Source of the DNA: Thermodesulfovibrionales bacterium
Lineage (GTDB): Bacteria > Nitrospirota > Thermodesulfovibrionia > Thermodesulfovibrionales > Dissulfurispiraceae
Direction: 5' to 3'
Assembly: GCA_021129835.1 (NCBI GenBank)
Contig: JAJOKM010000096.1
Coordinates: 1-22,268, forward strand
DNA: 22,268 bases
Below the pieces are notes generated by a model. The model saw only the letters and a list, made by a program, of their open reading frames with translations, was not told the origin of the DNA and made no database searches. Made by a program: the position numbers and the translations under genes. Below, one piece after another: positions 1 to 7,991 of this stretch. Numbering within the stretch: the stretch's first letter is position 1; every line of letters begins with the position of its first letter.

Positions 1-104
1 CCCCTTAAAATAAGAAAGAACCAAAGAAGTTACCCACATAAAATAGCGAGGAGCCAAAAAATAGGAGTAACTGCCTATATCGAGACAGTGATGAGATATA
101 TAAT

Positions 105-128
105 CTGGAAACTGGAAACTGGAAACTG
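105..128. repeat. Heptamer tandem repeat (CTGGAAA x3 plus CTG)
   Basis: The 7-nt unit CTGGAAA is repeated three times without error, followed by CTG. It belongs to the 7-nt-period repeat class seen elsewhere in this window (12062-12099, 12162-12189, 13590-13637, 17021-17060, 19517-19565). It is noncoding here. Confidence 0.85.
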
Positions 129-202
129 CCTTTATAATAGGGATAGGGTGGGGGTGAACTATTATATTTCATATAGATTTTTGGTGAGCCAATTGGGGGC
201 AC

Positions 203-231
203 TTGCAAAGGTGATCGTTTTGATGTATAAT
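203..231 (+). promoter_or_regulatory. Sigma70-type promoter for the helicase-typA pair
   Basis: TTGCAA (203-208) and TATAAT (226-231) are separated by 17 nt. The -10 box is perfect and the -35 box differs from TTGACA at one position. Transcription would start near 238, giving a leader of roughly 105 nt before the ATG at 344. This is inferred from sequence match only. Confidence 0.6.
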
Positions 232-343
232 ATAATGAGTTTAAGTTTAGGTTGTTGCAGGCTTCATATAATCCCCGTGTATTTATGTCAGGCATTGGAT
301 GACCCGAACTCCAACTGCAATTCCAAAGAGAGGAGGTTATCCA

Positions 344-1582
344 ATGAGTTTCGAATCTTTTAATTTGCATCCGAGGGTTATGGCCGGTGTAAGGGCACTC
401 GGATACACCATACCCACACCAATTCAACTTAAAGCTATCCCACCAATTATGCAGGGCCACGATTTCATTGGTCTGGCTCAAACCGGAACTGGGAAGACTG
501 CCGCTTTTGTGCTTCCAATTTTGCAGCGTCTGTTGCAAGGCCGCGGGGTCGCGTCCGAGCTCTAATAATCTCGCCCACGCGTGAGCTGGCTGAGCAAACA
601 TGCGCGGTCATAAATGATTTGGGTAAACAAACCGGACTGCAAAATATTACCATTTACGGCGGGTTGAGTATGGACCGGCAAATCCAGAGACTACGTTATG
701 GGATCGAAATCATCATAGCCTGTCCCGGGCGATTACTCGATCATCTTTGGAGGAGTACAATCGATTTATCACATCTGGAAGTTCTTGTGATCGACGAGGC
801 GGACCGGATGTTCGATATGGGCTTTCTACCTGATGTCAGGGGTGTTTTTGGAGTGCATAATACACCGGCGGCAGACTCTCCTTTTCTCGGCTACCATGCC
901 TGCTGATATCCGGCGTCTGGTGCAAGAAATTCTGCATGATCCGGTTACGGTACAAATCGGCCGCACGTCGCTGGCAACTACGGTGTCACATGCATTGTAC
1001 CCGATAAAGCAGCATCTCAAGACATCTTTACTAAAGGAGATATTATGCAAGACCAAAACAGGGTCGGTCCTTATTTTTACGCGTACCAAGCACCGCGCCG
1101 AGCGCGTTGCGAAGCAACTGGCGAAAGCTGGCTATCGGGTGACCTCACTGCAAGGCAACATGTCTCAGTACCAGCGTCAGCGCGCACTCGATGGATTCCG
1201 TGCCGGCTCATTTAGAATATTGGTGGCAACCGATATTGCCGCTCGAGGTGTCGATGTAATGGGGATTTCACATGTGGTTAACTACGATATGCCTGACACT
1301 ACGGATGCCTATACTCATCGCATAGGACGCACCGGACGGGTTGGCAAAACCGGCGAAGCATTCACCTTAGTGACCGGTGAAGACGCGGCTATGGTGCGTG
1401 CTCTCGAGCAGATTCTCAAAGCGCCACTGGAACGCCGGACGCTGCAAAGCTTCGATTACACAATGCCTGCACCGGACAGCGAGCATAGCCGTCTTTTGCA
1501 TCAACCACGGCAGTGCAGAATGCAAAGTAAACCCACCAACATACGTTCCAAACAGGACCGGGTATATGAATTATCGCAATGA
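344..1582 (+). pseudogene. RhlE-like DEAD-box RNA helicase, interrupted by two frameshifts
   Basis: ATP-dependent RNA helicase of the DEAD-box family, which remodels RNA duplexes in ribosome assembly or mRNA decay. The ATG at 344 follows AGGAGG (331-336) with 7-nt spacing. The helicase motifs appear in order across three frames: Q motif (GYTIPTPIQ), Walker A (AQTGTGKT), Ia (PTRELAEQ), II (DEAD), III (SAT) and VI (HRIGRTGR). The first frame stops at 563-565, where one C appears to be missing near 539-542 (GGCC where GGCCC would restore the frame). The second break is an extra T in the T5 run at 852-856. Rejoined, the product is about 412 residues, normal for the short RhlE type without a long C-terminal tail. 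The 3' end overlaps the typA start by 17 nt. Either a decaying gene or sequencing indels could explain this; no conserved motif is otherwise damaged. Confidence 0.85.
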
Positions 1583-3359
1583 TATAAGAAATATTGCCAT
1601 CATCGCACATGTTGATCATGGCAAGACTACTCTGGTAGATGCTATGCTTAAGCAAAGCAAGGTGTTCCGGGATAACCAGGTGGTAGGCGAGTTGATAATG
1701 GACAGTAATACCTTGGAACGAGAAAGAGGGATTACTATTATGTCCAAGAATACAGCCGTAATCTATAAAGGAGTAAAAATTAACATTATCGATACCCCGG
1801 GCACGCCGATTTCAGCGGAGAGGTAGAGCACGTCATTAGTATGGCTGACGGTTGTCTGCTACTGGTAGACTCCATAGAAGGTCCAATGCCACAGACCAAG
1901 TTTGTGCTTCGCCAAGCTATGGCAAAGGGCCTAAAACCTATTGTAGTTATTAATAAAGTAGATAGAAAAGATTCCCGGATCTCAGAGGTGATTCGGCTAA
2001 TACAGGACTTGTTTTTAGAAGTAGCTACCAATGTTGACCAGCTTGATTTCCAATTATTGTATGCCAGTGCCAAGGAAGGTACTGCCGTAACTAAAAAAAG
2101 CATGAAAAGCAAAGACCTCACAGCTCTCTTCGAATGTATATTGGAAAACGTACCGCCGCCTCACATCGAAAGCGGCCCATTCCAAATGCTGGTTTCTAAT
2201 CTGGACTATGATAGCCATAAAGGTAGAATAGCCATTGGTAGAATCTGGAGAGGAAAGATCGCCCCTCATGACTCCATAGTCAGTGTAAGCTCTGATAAAA
2301 GCGTAACTCGGTCGGAAATCGGAGAAGTATTTACCTATCTCGGTCTCGACCGTTTGAAGGTAACAGAAACCGAAGCGGGTGACATAGTAGCGGTGACCGG
2401 ACTTAAGAAAGTCAGCATTGGCGATACCATTGCCAGCCCTGACCGCCCTGAAGCTCTACCGCGTATAGAGATTGGCGAACCAACGATAGAGACGACTTTC
2501 GGAGTGAACACCTCGCCATTTGGCGGCCGTGAGGGAGACTTCTTCACCACGCGTCAGTTGCGGGAACGACTCTACAGGGAACTGGAAACCAATCTTAGTC
2601 TCCGGGTAAAAGATACAGATAGTGCGGACACTTTTCGGGTGAAAGGTAGGGGAGAACTGCATCTGTCTATTCTAATTGAGACCATGCGGCGGGAGGGCTA
2701 CGAATTTGAAATTTCCAATCCAGAAGCTATCACCAAAATAGTTGACGGCAAGCTCATGGAACCGGTGGAGGTTCTTACTATTGATACCAAAAGTGATTAT
2801 ATTGGGATTTTGACTGAGATGCTAAGCAAGCGGCAAGCCCGGCTTAGTGATATGCACAACGATGACCATGGCAACACACGTTTAGAATTCCATATACCTA
2901 CAAAAGGATTAATTGGTTTCCGTGGCGCCTTTCTTACCGCCACCCGCGGAGAAGGCATGATGAATACCAATTTTCTTGGCTATGAACCATGTCGGGGAGA
3001 AATAGCCCGAAATCGCGGCGGCGTTCTGCTGGCGTCAGGGCCAGGAGTAGCTGTCACATATGGCCTTCATAACGCACAAAAGCGAGGCGCCACCTTCATT
3101 GATCCTGGAACACCAGTTTACCAAGGTATGATAGTGGGTGTTAGTTCGCGGTTGCAGGATATACATGTCAACGTATGCAAAGAAAAACAGAAGACCAATA
3201 TACGCTCGTCTGGCTCTGATCTTGCCACAAAGTTGATTCCCCCCCCTTAAGCTAAGCCTGGAGAAATCAATTGATTTCATTAAGCATGATGAACTGGTTG
3301 AGGTGACTCCTAAGAATATAAGGATGAGGAAGAAGTTCCTATCGGGTGTTGCTCGTTGA
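1566..3359 (+). pseudogene. Ribosome-associated GTPase TypA/BipA, interrupted by two frameshifts
   Basis: TypA (BipA) is a translational GTPase related to EF-G that binds the ribosome and supports stress and low-temperature growth and ribosome assembly. G motifs are visible: AHVDHGKTT (G1), RGITI (G2), DTPG (G3) and NKVD (G4), followed by the EF-G-like domains and the TypA C-terminal region (LEFHIPTKGLIGFRG, then SGSDLATKLIPP). One G is missing near 1798-1801, so the frame stops at 1824-1826 just after DTPG; restoring it gives DTPGHADFSGEVEHV. A run of eight C (3239-3246) is one base too long and causes a stop at 3248-3250. With seven C the frame runs about 36 codons further, through DELVEVTPKNIRMRKKFL, to the TGA at 3357-3359. 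The restored protein is about 597 residues, normal for TypA. The start overlaps the helicase 3' end, which suggests translational coupling. Confidence 0.88.
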
Positions 3360-3365
3360 GTCGCC

Positions 3366-3385
3366 GGGCACGGCATGCCGTGCCC
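3366..3385. terminator. Perfect 20-nt palindrome between convergent typA and pyrD
   Basis: GGGCACGGCA followed directly by its reverse complement TGCCGTGCCC. It lies in the 43-nt gap between the typA stop and the pyrD stop, and a T5 run follows at about 3401-3405 on the plus strand. It could fold as a GC-rich hairpin with a very small loop in either transcript, so a bidirectional terminator is the simplest reading. Protein-binding or repeat-element roles are also possible. Confidence 0.5.
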
Positions 3386-3402
3386 CTGAATAGTTACTAT
3401 TT

Positions 3403-4350
3403 TTATATCTCGAGGCTGCCGGTGATGTTATTTACATTATAAATGCCCTCTTCAGCGAGAAATCTCCCTAGTCCATCTATTATCTCGATTGTGGCTAAAG
3501 GGTTGACAAAATTGCCAGTGCCGACCGCAACAGCTTTAGCGCCGGCTACTAAAAATTCGAGGGCATCATTAGTGGTCATTATCCCCCCCATGCCGATGAT
3601 TGGTATCTTTACGGCTCGATATACCTCCCACACCATCCTGACCGCTATGGGCCTAACAGCAGGGCCTGAGAGTCCGCCAGTAGTATTTGCGAGCATAGGT
3701 CTTCGCTTCTTGACATCCACAACCATTCCGATGATGGTGTTTATCAGAGAGACCGCGTCTGCGCCAGAATCTTCAACAACCCTCGCCATGAGACCGATAT
3801 CGGTAACATTCGGTGAGAGCTTAATTATTAAAGGGAGATTGGTCGTTTTCCTGACAGCAGTGACAACCTGTTTCATTGCTTTGGGGTCTGTTCCAAAAAC
3901 GATCCACCCGTCCTCCTTGTTAGGGCAGGATATATTCATTTCTAATGCATGAATACCTCCGTCTGAAGCAGAAGCATTGCTTAATTCTTCCGCTGCCTGG
4001 ACATACTCGCCAATACTATCACCAAAAAAGTTCACGATAATATGGGTCTTGAATTGTCTTAAAAAAGGGAGCTTCTCTCTTATAAATGCCTTAATGCCTA
4101 TGTTTTGGAGCCCTATGGCATTAAGCATCCCTGCAGGAGCCTCCACAATTCGTGGTGGTGGATTGCCTTCTTTTGGGGTGACAGAGAGTCCTTTAACCAC
4201 AATCGCTCCGAGTCTATTTAAGTCCACAAACTCTGAATACTCTTCGCCATACCCAAATGTGCCTGAAGAGGTCATTACGGGATTCTTAAGCCTCACCCCT
4301 GCAATATCTACAGAGAGTTCAACCCTTTCCTCGCGACTCTCTAATCCCAT
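3403..4350 (-). CDS. pyrD: Dihydroorotate dehydrogenase, class 1B catalytic subunit
   Basis: Oxidises dihydroorotate to orotate with FMN in de novo pyrimidine synthesis. In class 1B enzymes, electrons pass to NAD+ through the PyrK partner encoded just upstream. The 315-residue length is typical. The protein starts with the substrate/FMN barrel sequence (NPVMTSSGTFGYG near residue 23) and has NISCPN at residues 139-144, where Cys142 is the expected catalytic base of class 1 enzymes. A phosphate-binding GMGGI and a VGTGNF segment lie towards the C-terminus. The ATG at 4350 overlaps the 3' end of pyrK by 10 nt, so the two are almost surely co-translated. The cytosolic PyrD2-PyrK2 complex is the expected form. 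Confidence 0.95.
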   Translation of the reverse strand: MGLESREERVELSVDIAGVRLKNPVMTSSGTFGYGEEYSEFVDLNRLGAIVVKGLSVTPKEGNPPPRIVEAPAGMLNAIGLQNIGIKAFIREKLPFLRQFKTHIIVNFFGDSIGEYVQAAEELSNASASDGGIHALEMNISCPNKEDGWIVFGTDPKAMKQVVTAVRKTTNLPLIIKLSPNVTDIGLMARVVEDSGADAVSLINTIIGMVVDVKKRRPMLANTTGGLSGPAVRPIAVRMVWEVYRAVKIPIIGMGGIMTTNDALEFLVAGAKAVAVGTGNFVNPLATIEIIDGLGRFLAEEGIYNVNNITGSLEI

Positions 4351-5126
4351 ACAATATCCTCTAAATCAAATACAGGACCCTCTTTGCAGATCCTCTTATA
4401 GACTTCCGTCTTCTGGCTTCTGACTTTCACAACACACCCCAGACATGCACCAACACCACATGCCATATATTCATCCAGAGAGACATAACATGTTATCTTA
4501 GCATCTTTAACGAGCATAGAGAGCCCTTTTAGCATTAAAGCAGGCCCACATGCATAGACCGGCAATGAATTATGTTTAATAAGTGGCGAGGACTTCAATA
4601 CATCTATTATTACACCTTTTTGTCCTACTGATCCATCATCTGTCGCTATAATGATCTCCTTTGATAGCGCCATCACCTCATCAAGTATTATTAGTTCATC
4701 TTTATTCCTTGCCCCATAGAAGAGATAAGCCCTTTTTTTAAGTCTCTCTAAAATGGGATATAGCGAAGCAATGCCCATTCCTCCTGCAATTACAACAAAA
4801 TCTTCCTTTGGCACTGGATAACCGTTTCCTATCGGCCCAATCACATAAATATCGTCGCCTTTTTTTAGATTTGAAAGACATAAAGTGCCTTTCCCCCTTA
4901 TCTTATATAGAAATTCCAGTCTGCGATGGCCGTAATCGAAACCCCGGCTTCTGAAAATACTGAAGGGCCTTTTCAAAAGAGGATCATAAGTATTGCCGAC
5001 CTGAAGCATGTAAAATTGTCCGGCGCCAGGCGATATGGTCGGCACTAAGGGGGTTATTGTTAATAACTTGAGGTCTTCATTTAAAGATATATTATCAATT
5101 ATCGCGGCTTTGAAGTATTCAGACAA
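4341..5126 (-). CDS. pyrK: Dihydroorotate dehydrogenase electron transfer subunit (FAD, 2Fe-2S)
   Basis: PyrK passes electrons from PyrD FMN to NAD+ through a [2Fe-2S] cluster and FAD. The 261-residue protein shows the ferredoxin-reductase FAD motif RPFSI (residues 53-57), an NAD-binding segment with VIAGGMGIASLYPIL (about 112-126) and ACGP (192-195), and the C-terminal cluster ligands Cys223, Cys228, Cys231 and Cys247 (CGVGAC, then GC, then C). The start is TTG at 5126, overlapping the greA stop by 8 nt. No ATG lies close enough to give a full N-terminus. The Shine-Dalgarno match is weak, which fits coupling to greA translation. Confidence 0.93.
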   Translation of the reverse strand: MSEYFKAAIIDNISLNEDLKLLTITPLVPTISPGAGQFYMLQVGNTYDPLLKRPFSIFRSRGFDYGHRRLEFLYKIRGKGTLCLSNLKKGDDIYVIGPIGNGYPVPKEDFVVIAGGMGIASLYPILERLKKRAYLFYGARNKDELIILDEVMALSKEIIIATDDGSVGQKGVIIDVLKSSPLIKHNSLPVYACGPALMLKGLSMLVKDAKITCYVSLDEYMACGVGACLGCVVKVRSQKTEVYKRICKEGPVFDLEDIVWD

Positions 5127-5592
5127 AATTAATCTCTAAGATTTCGTATTCCATAGTCCTTGCAGGTGCTTTGACCGTTGCAATATCTCCAACATCTTTC
5201 CCGATTAGTGCCCTTCCAATAGGTGAAGTAATGGATATTTTGCCGTTTTTTACATCAGTTTCGTCAGGGCCTACGAGAGTGAATTTATACTCCTCATCGG
5301 CATCTATATCGATAACTTTTACTGTCGCACCAAAGGCCGCTTTCGATTGATTAATCTTTGCAGGGTCTATTACGTCAGCCATTGCCACTTTGGCTTGAAG
5401 TTCCTGTATGCGTCCCTCTATAAAAGATTGCCTCTCCCTGGCCGAGTGATACTCTACATTTTCAGACAGATCTCCGTGCGCTCGTGCCTCAGCTATATCT
5501 CGTATATTTTTTGGTCGGTCAATCCTTAAAAGTTTGTCAAGCTCTTCTTTTAGTCTTTTATAACCTTCTGGCGTCATCGGTACGCGATTCAT
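5119..5592 (-). CDS. greA: Transcription elongation factor GreA
   Basis: GreA enters the RNA polymerase secondary channel and stimulates cleavage of backtracked transcripts. From the ATG at 5592 the protein has 157 residues, exactly the usual GreA size. The N-terminal coiled coil carries the catalytic tip GDLSEN (residues 40-45) with the conserved acidic pair. The C-terminal FKBP-like domain contains SPIGRALIGKDVGD. The frame stays open upstream to 5688, but the extra 32 residues have no GreA character. A strong GAGGAGG sits 8-9 nt before 5592, so that start is chosen. It leads the greA-pyrK-pyrD overlapping set. Confidence 0.95.
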   Translation of the reverse strand: MNRVPMTPEGYKRLKEELDKLLRIDRPKNIRDIAEARAHGDLSENVEYHSARERQSFIEGRIQELQAKVAMADVIDPAKINQSKAAFGATVKVIDIDADEEYKFTLVGPDETDVKNGKISITSPIGRALIGKDVGDIATVKAPARTMEYEILEINFV

Positions 5593-5659
5593 CGTGCGAT
5601 ACCTCCTCGTTAACGGGGTCTGGGGCGTAGCCCGCGTGCTTTGCCCCTGTGCTTCTCTG

Positions 5660-5688
5660 AAGATAACACTTTTGCAATGCTTTTTCAA
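5660..5688 (-). promoter_or_regulatory. Candidate sigma70 promoter for greA-pyrK-pyrD
   Basis: On the minus strand TTGAAA (5688-5683) and TATCTT (5665-5660) are 17 nt apart. Transcription would start near 5653, about 60 nt before the greA ATG. It lies in the 190-nt gap after the macro-NUDIX gene. The -10 box is a moderate match only. Confidence 0.4.
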
Positions 5689-5782
5689 AACAGCAACTTC
5701 ACTTTAGGCTATATTCATCTTAGTGTTTGGGCTTATGGGAATGTCTGGTATAAGGGATCGCCGTACTGTTAAGCCATTGATT

Positions 5783-6835
5783 TCAGGAGTTAGTAGCCGG
5801 CAGCTGTTTTATTAGTAAAAGCCCAAGAATTGTTTTGCCGTCCCTTATCTTTCCTTCTTTAATCATCTTAAAAACCTCAGGGAGACTGAGGATGACTGTC
5901 TCAAGGGGCTCATGCTCCTTCACATCCTGCTCTTCTTCTTTCAATCCTGTGGCGCGAAAGATATGAATTATTTCATTAGAATACCCAGGAGAAGCGCAGT
6001 AAGACATAAGAAGCTCAACCTTTTCTGCTCGATAGCCAATCTCTTCTACTAATTCCCTTTCTATGCACTCCTGTGGTTCTTCTCCGTCTTCTAATCTCCC
6101 GGCAGGGATCTCATAAATTACCTCTTTTATTGCCTGGCGAAACTGCTTAACGAGCACTACTTTACCATCTGAAAGAAAGGGAACTGCACACGCAGCTCCG
6201 CTGTGCTCAGCGATCTCATGGATGGATTTTTGACCATCAGGAAGGAGGATCTCATCAAGCCGTAACTTGACAATTTTACCTTTATAGCCTATTTTCGATT
6301 CTAATTCGCTAATCTCCTTCCAGCAATTCTGATATATTTTCAGGATCTCGTCTGAGAAAAGGACAAATCGCACCTCTTTGAGGCAGCGAGGTTTTTTTAA
6401 AAAATCGTTGAGTGTGGTCAGGGCAATACGCGCAGCCCGATCAGCAGGAAATCGGTAGGCGCCAGTGCTGATAGAGGGAAAGGCGATTGACTGTATTCCC
6501 TTCTCCTCAGCGAGGGCGAGGCTGTTGTAATAAGCGTTGCGGAGGAGATTATCATCACGATTTTTTCCTGACCAGATCGGGCCAACAGTATGAATTACCC
6601 AGCGGGCTTTTAGCTTCCCTCCTCCGGTAATCATTGCTTCTCCGGTGGGGCAGCCACCTTGGCGGGCACGAATTTCCTTGCACTCTTTGAGAATCTCTGG
6701 CCCCCCAGCACGATGAATTGCTCCATCTACACCACCGCCACCCAAGAGAGAAGTATTGGCGGCATTGACAATTGCCTCGGTGTCCTGTTGCGTAATGTCT
6801 CCTCGAATTAAACTCAGCTTTGTCTTTCCTGTCAT
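5783..6835 (-). CDS. Macro domain-NUDIX hydrolase fusion (ADP-ribose metabolism)
   Basis: A single 350-residue frame joins two enzymes. Residues 1 to about 175 form a macro domain of the MacroD/YmdB type: RGDITQQDTEAIVNAANT, then GGGGVDGAIHRAGG (32-45), GCPTGEA and the loop SISTGAYRFP (121-130). Such domains bind ADP-ribose, deacetylate O-acetyl-ADP-ribose or remove mono-ADP-ribose from proteins. Residues about 185-345 form an ADP-ribose pyrophosphatase-like NUDIX domain. Its NUDIX box at 246-268 fits the consensus fully (G, five residues, E, seven residues, then REL VEE IGY). The inferred role is coupled release and hydrolysis of ADP-ribose to AMP and ribose-5-phosphate in the cytosol. The start is ATG 6835 with a GAGGG a few bases upstream. 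It lies 62 nt after the flavin oxidoreductase gene on the same strand. The domain calls are firm; the substrate is inferred. Confidence 0.9.
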   Translation of the reverse strand: MTGKTKLSLIRGDITQQDTEAIVNAANTSLLGGGGVDGAIHRAGGPEILKECKEIRARQGGCPTGEAMITGGGKLKARWVIHTVGPIWSGKNRDDNLLRNAYYNSLALAEEKGIQSIAFPSISTGAYRFPADRAARIALTTLNDFLKKPRCLKEVRFVLFSDEILKIYQNCWKEISELESKIGYKGKIVKLRLDEILLPDGQKSIHEIAEHSGAACAVPFLSDGKVVLVKQFRQAIKEVIYEIPAGRLEDGEEPQECIERELVEEIGYRAEKVELLMSYCASPGYSNEIIHIFRATGLKEEEQDVKEHEPLETVILSLPEVFKMIKEGKIRDGKTILGLLLIKQLPATNS

Positions 6836-6897
6836 TACCCTCGAATTTATCTCCTATCTTGCTGCTCCTGAACTCAGAGATTCAGATCTTAATTTTT

Positions 6898-7989
6898 TTA
6901 TGATGATTTACCCAAGCGAGTACATTTCACAACATCGATTTTTCTGAATCGCATACAGCCATTGCACGATATACAGTCAGCCCTTTCTTTGCCATCTCTG
7001 AATTTATCTGGCAGATCAGGTTCCCTTATTAGTGGTCTGGATATGGCGATAAGATCTGCATGGTTATTTTGCAAGATATCCTCTGCCACTGCCTTTGAGC
7101 GAATCCCTCCCACAATGATTATTGGTGTATTTAATTCCCTTTTGAATAGCCCTGATACCTCTCTGAAATAAGCCTCTTGTTCTACATCAGAAATATTTGG
7201 GCGCACTGTTTTCATTCCTGATTCATACATGCCGCCGCTCACCTCAATTGCGCCGATATTTAAATATTCGAGTCTCTTGGCAATCCTTAAGCCCTCTTCA
7301 GGTCTTAATCCTCCCTCGACAAAGTCATCAGCATTCATTTTTATTGAAATGGGATAATCATCTCTCACCTCTTTTTTCATCGCTCTATACACCTCTTCCA
7401 AGAAATGAAATCTCCTCTGCTCGTCGCCTCCCCAGTAGTCATCTCGCCTGTTTGTGTGCGGCGAAAGAAATTCACTCACAAGATAACCATGTGCACCATG
7501 TATCTGGATACCATCAAATCCTGCATCCATTGCCCTTCTTGCGGCATATCCAAATGCCTCGATGATTTCCCATATTTCTGCATCGGTCATGGCCCTCGGT
7601 GTAATCCTTGTAGATCGGTCATAGACCTCAGAAGGCGCAATAGGCCGCTCCATGCCGATGTGCGCAGGGAAACATTGCCTCCCACCGTGGACCAGCTGAA
7701 TCATCACCTTTCCGCCATTCCTGTGAACAGCCTCGGCGAGGCGCTTCAACTTGGCGGTATAAAAATCATTGTGTATACAGAGCATCTGTGGTGCAGATCT
7801 TCCAGTGACATGCACCAACGCATTTCCTGTAATTATTAAACCAGCCCCCCCTTTTGAGAGCTCCACATACAGATCAATGAGGGATTCTGTAACAAAACCG
7901 TCATCATCGGCCCTCTTTTCAAAAGTTGCGGAACGGACTATGCGGTTTTTCAGGTCAATCCCTGCAATAGAGATTGGTTCAAATAGCAT
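6898..7989 (-). CDS. NADH:flavin oxidoreductase, old yellow enzyme family
   Basis: FMN-dependent TIM-barrel ene-reductase of the OYE family (363 residues). It begins LFEPISIAGIDLKNRIVRSA and carries the family active-site stretch IQIHGAHGYLVSEFLSPHTN (residues 161-180), with His164 and His167 as the expected substrate-binding pair, then YWGG. The barrel ends with ISRPLIREPD. A C-terminal cysteine set follows: Cys339, Cys342, Cys345 and Cys356. This resembles the [4Fe-4S] site of 2,4-dienoyl-CoA reductase-type members, but the protein stops there and has no C-terminal FAD/NAD domain. The ATG at 7989 is 2 nt after the pdxA stop, with GGGAGG inside the pdxA 3' end, so the two genes are coupled. 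The natural substrate cannot be told. Confidence 0.88.
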   Translation of the reverse strand: MLFEPISIAGIDLKNRIVRSATFEKRADDDGFVTESLIDLYVELSKGGAGLIITGNALVHVTGRSAPQMLCIHNDFYTAKLKRLAEAVHRNGGKVMIQLVHGGRQCFPAHIGMERPIAPSEVYDRSTRITPRAMTDAEIWEIIEAFGYAARRAMDAGFDGIQIHGAHGYLVSEFLSPHTNRRDDYWGGDEQRRFHFLEEVYRAMKKEVRDDYPISIKMNADDFVEGGLRPEEGLRIAKRLEYLNIGAIEVSGGMYESGMKTVRPNISDVEQEAYFREVSGLFKRELNTPIIIVGGIRSKAVAEDILQNNHADLIAISRPLIREPDLPDKFRDGKERADCISCNGCMRFRKIDVVKCTRLGKSS

Positions 7990-7991
7990 TT

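Larger units (their letters stand above)
1..343. other. Intergenic region upstream of the DEAD-box helicase gene
   Basis: No convincing gene is seen here. The open frames on both strands have no recognisable protein features. The stretch holds a short heptamer tandem repeat (105-128), a near-consensus promoter (203-231) and the helicase ribosome binding site (331-336). The transcript leader would be about 105 nt. Cold-inducible helicase genes often have long leaders, but I see no specific regulatory fold. Confidence 0.6.

Noticed and set aside
105..128. CRISPR-like array from the short direct repeats
   Set aside because: Units are 7 nt and contiguous with no spacers; no cas genes are present.
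88..363. Open frame of 91 codons upstream of the helicase
   Set aside because: It crosses the promoter, heptamer repeat and helicase start, and has no recognisable protein features.
852..856. Programmed frameshifting in the helicase gene
   Set aside because: No slippery heptamer, stimulatory structure or known precedent for this family; an indel in a T-run is simpler.
3443..3952. Long plus-strand open frame opposite pyrD, and similar shadows opposite other genes
   Set aside because: They lie wholly antisense to well-supported genes and show no protein motifs or ribosome sites.
5593..5688. N-terminal extension of GreA to 5688
   Set aside because: The extra 32 residues do not resemble GreA, the chosen start gives the standard 157 residues, and GAGGAGG sits at the right distance before 5592.
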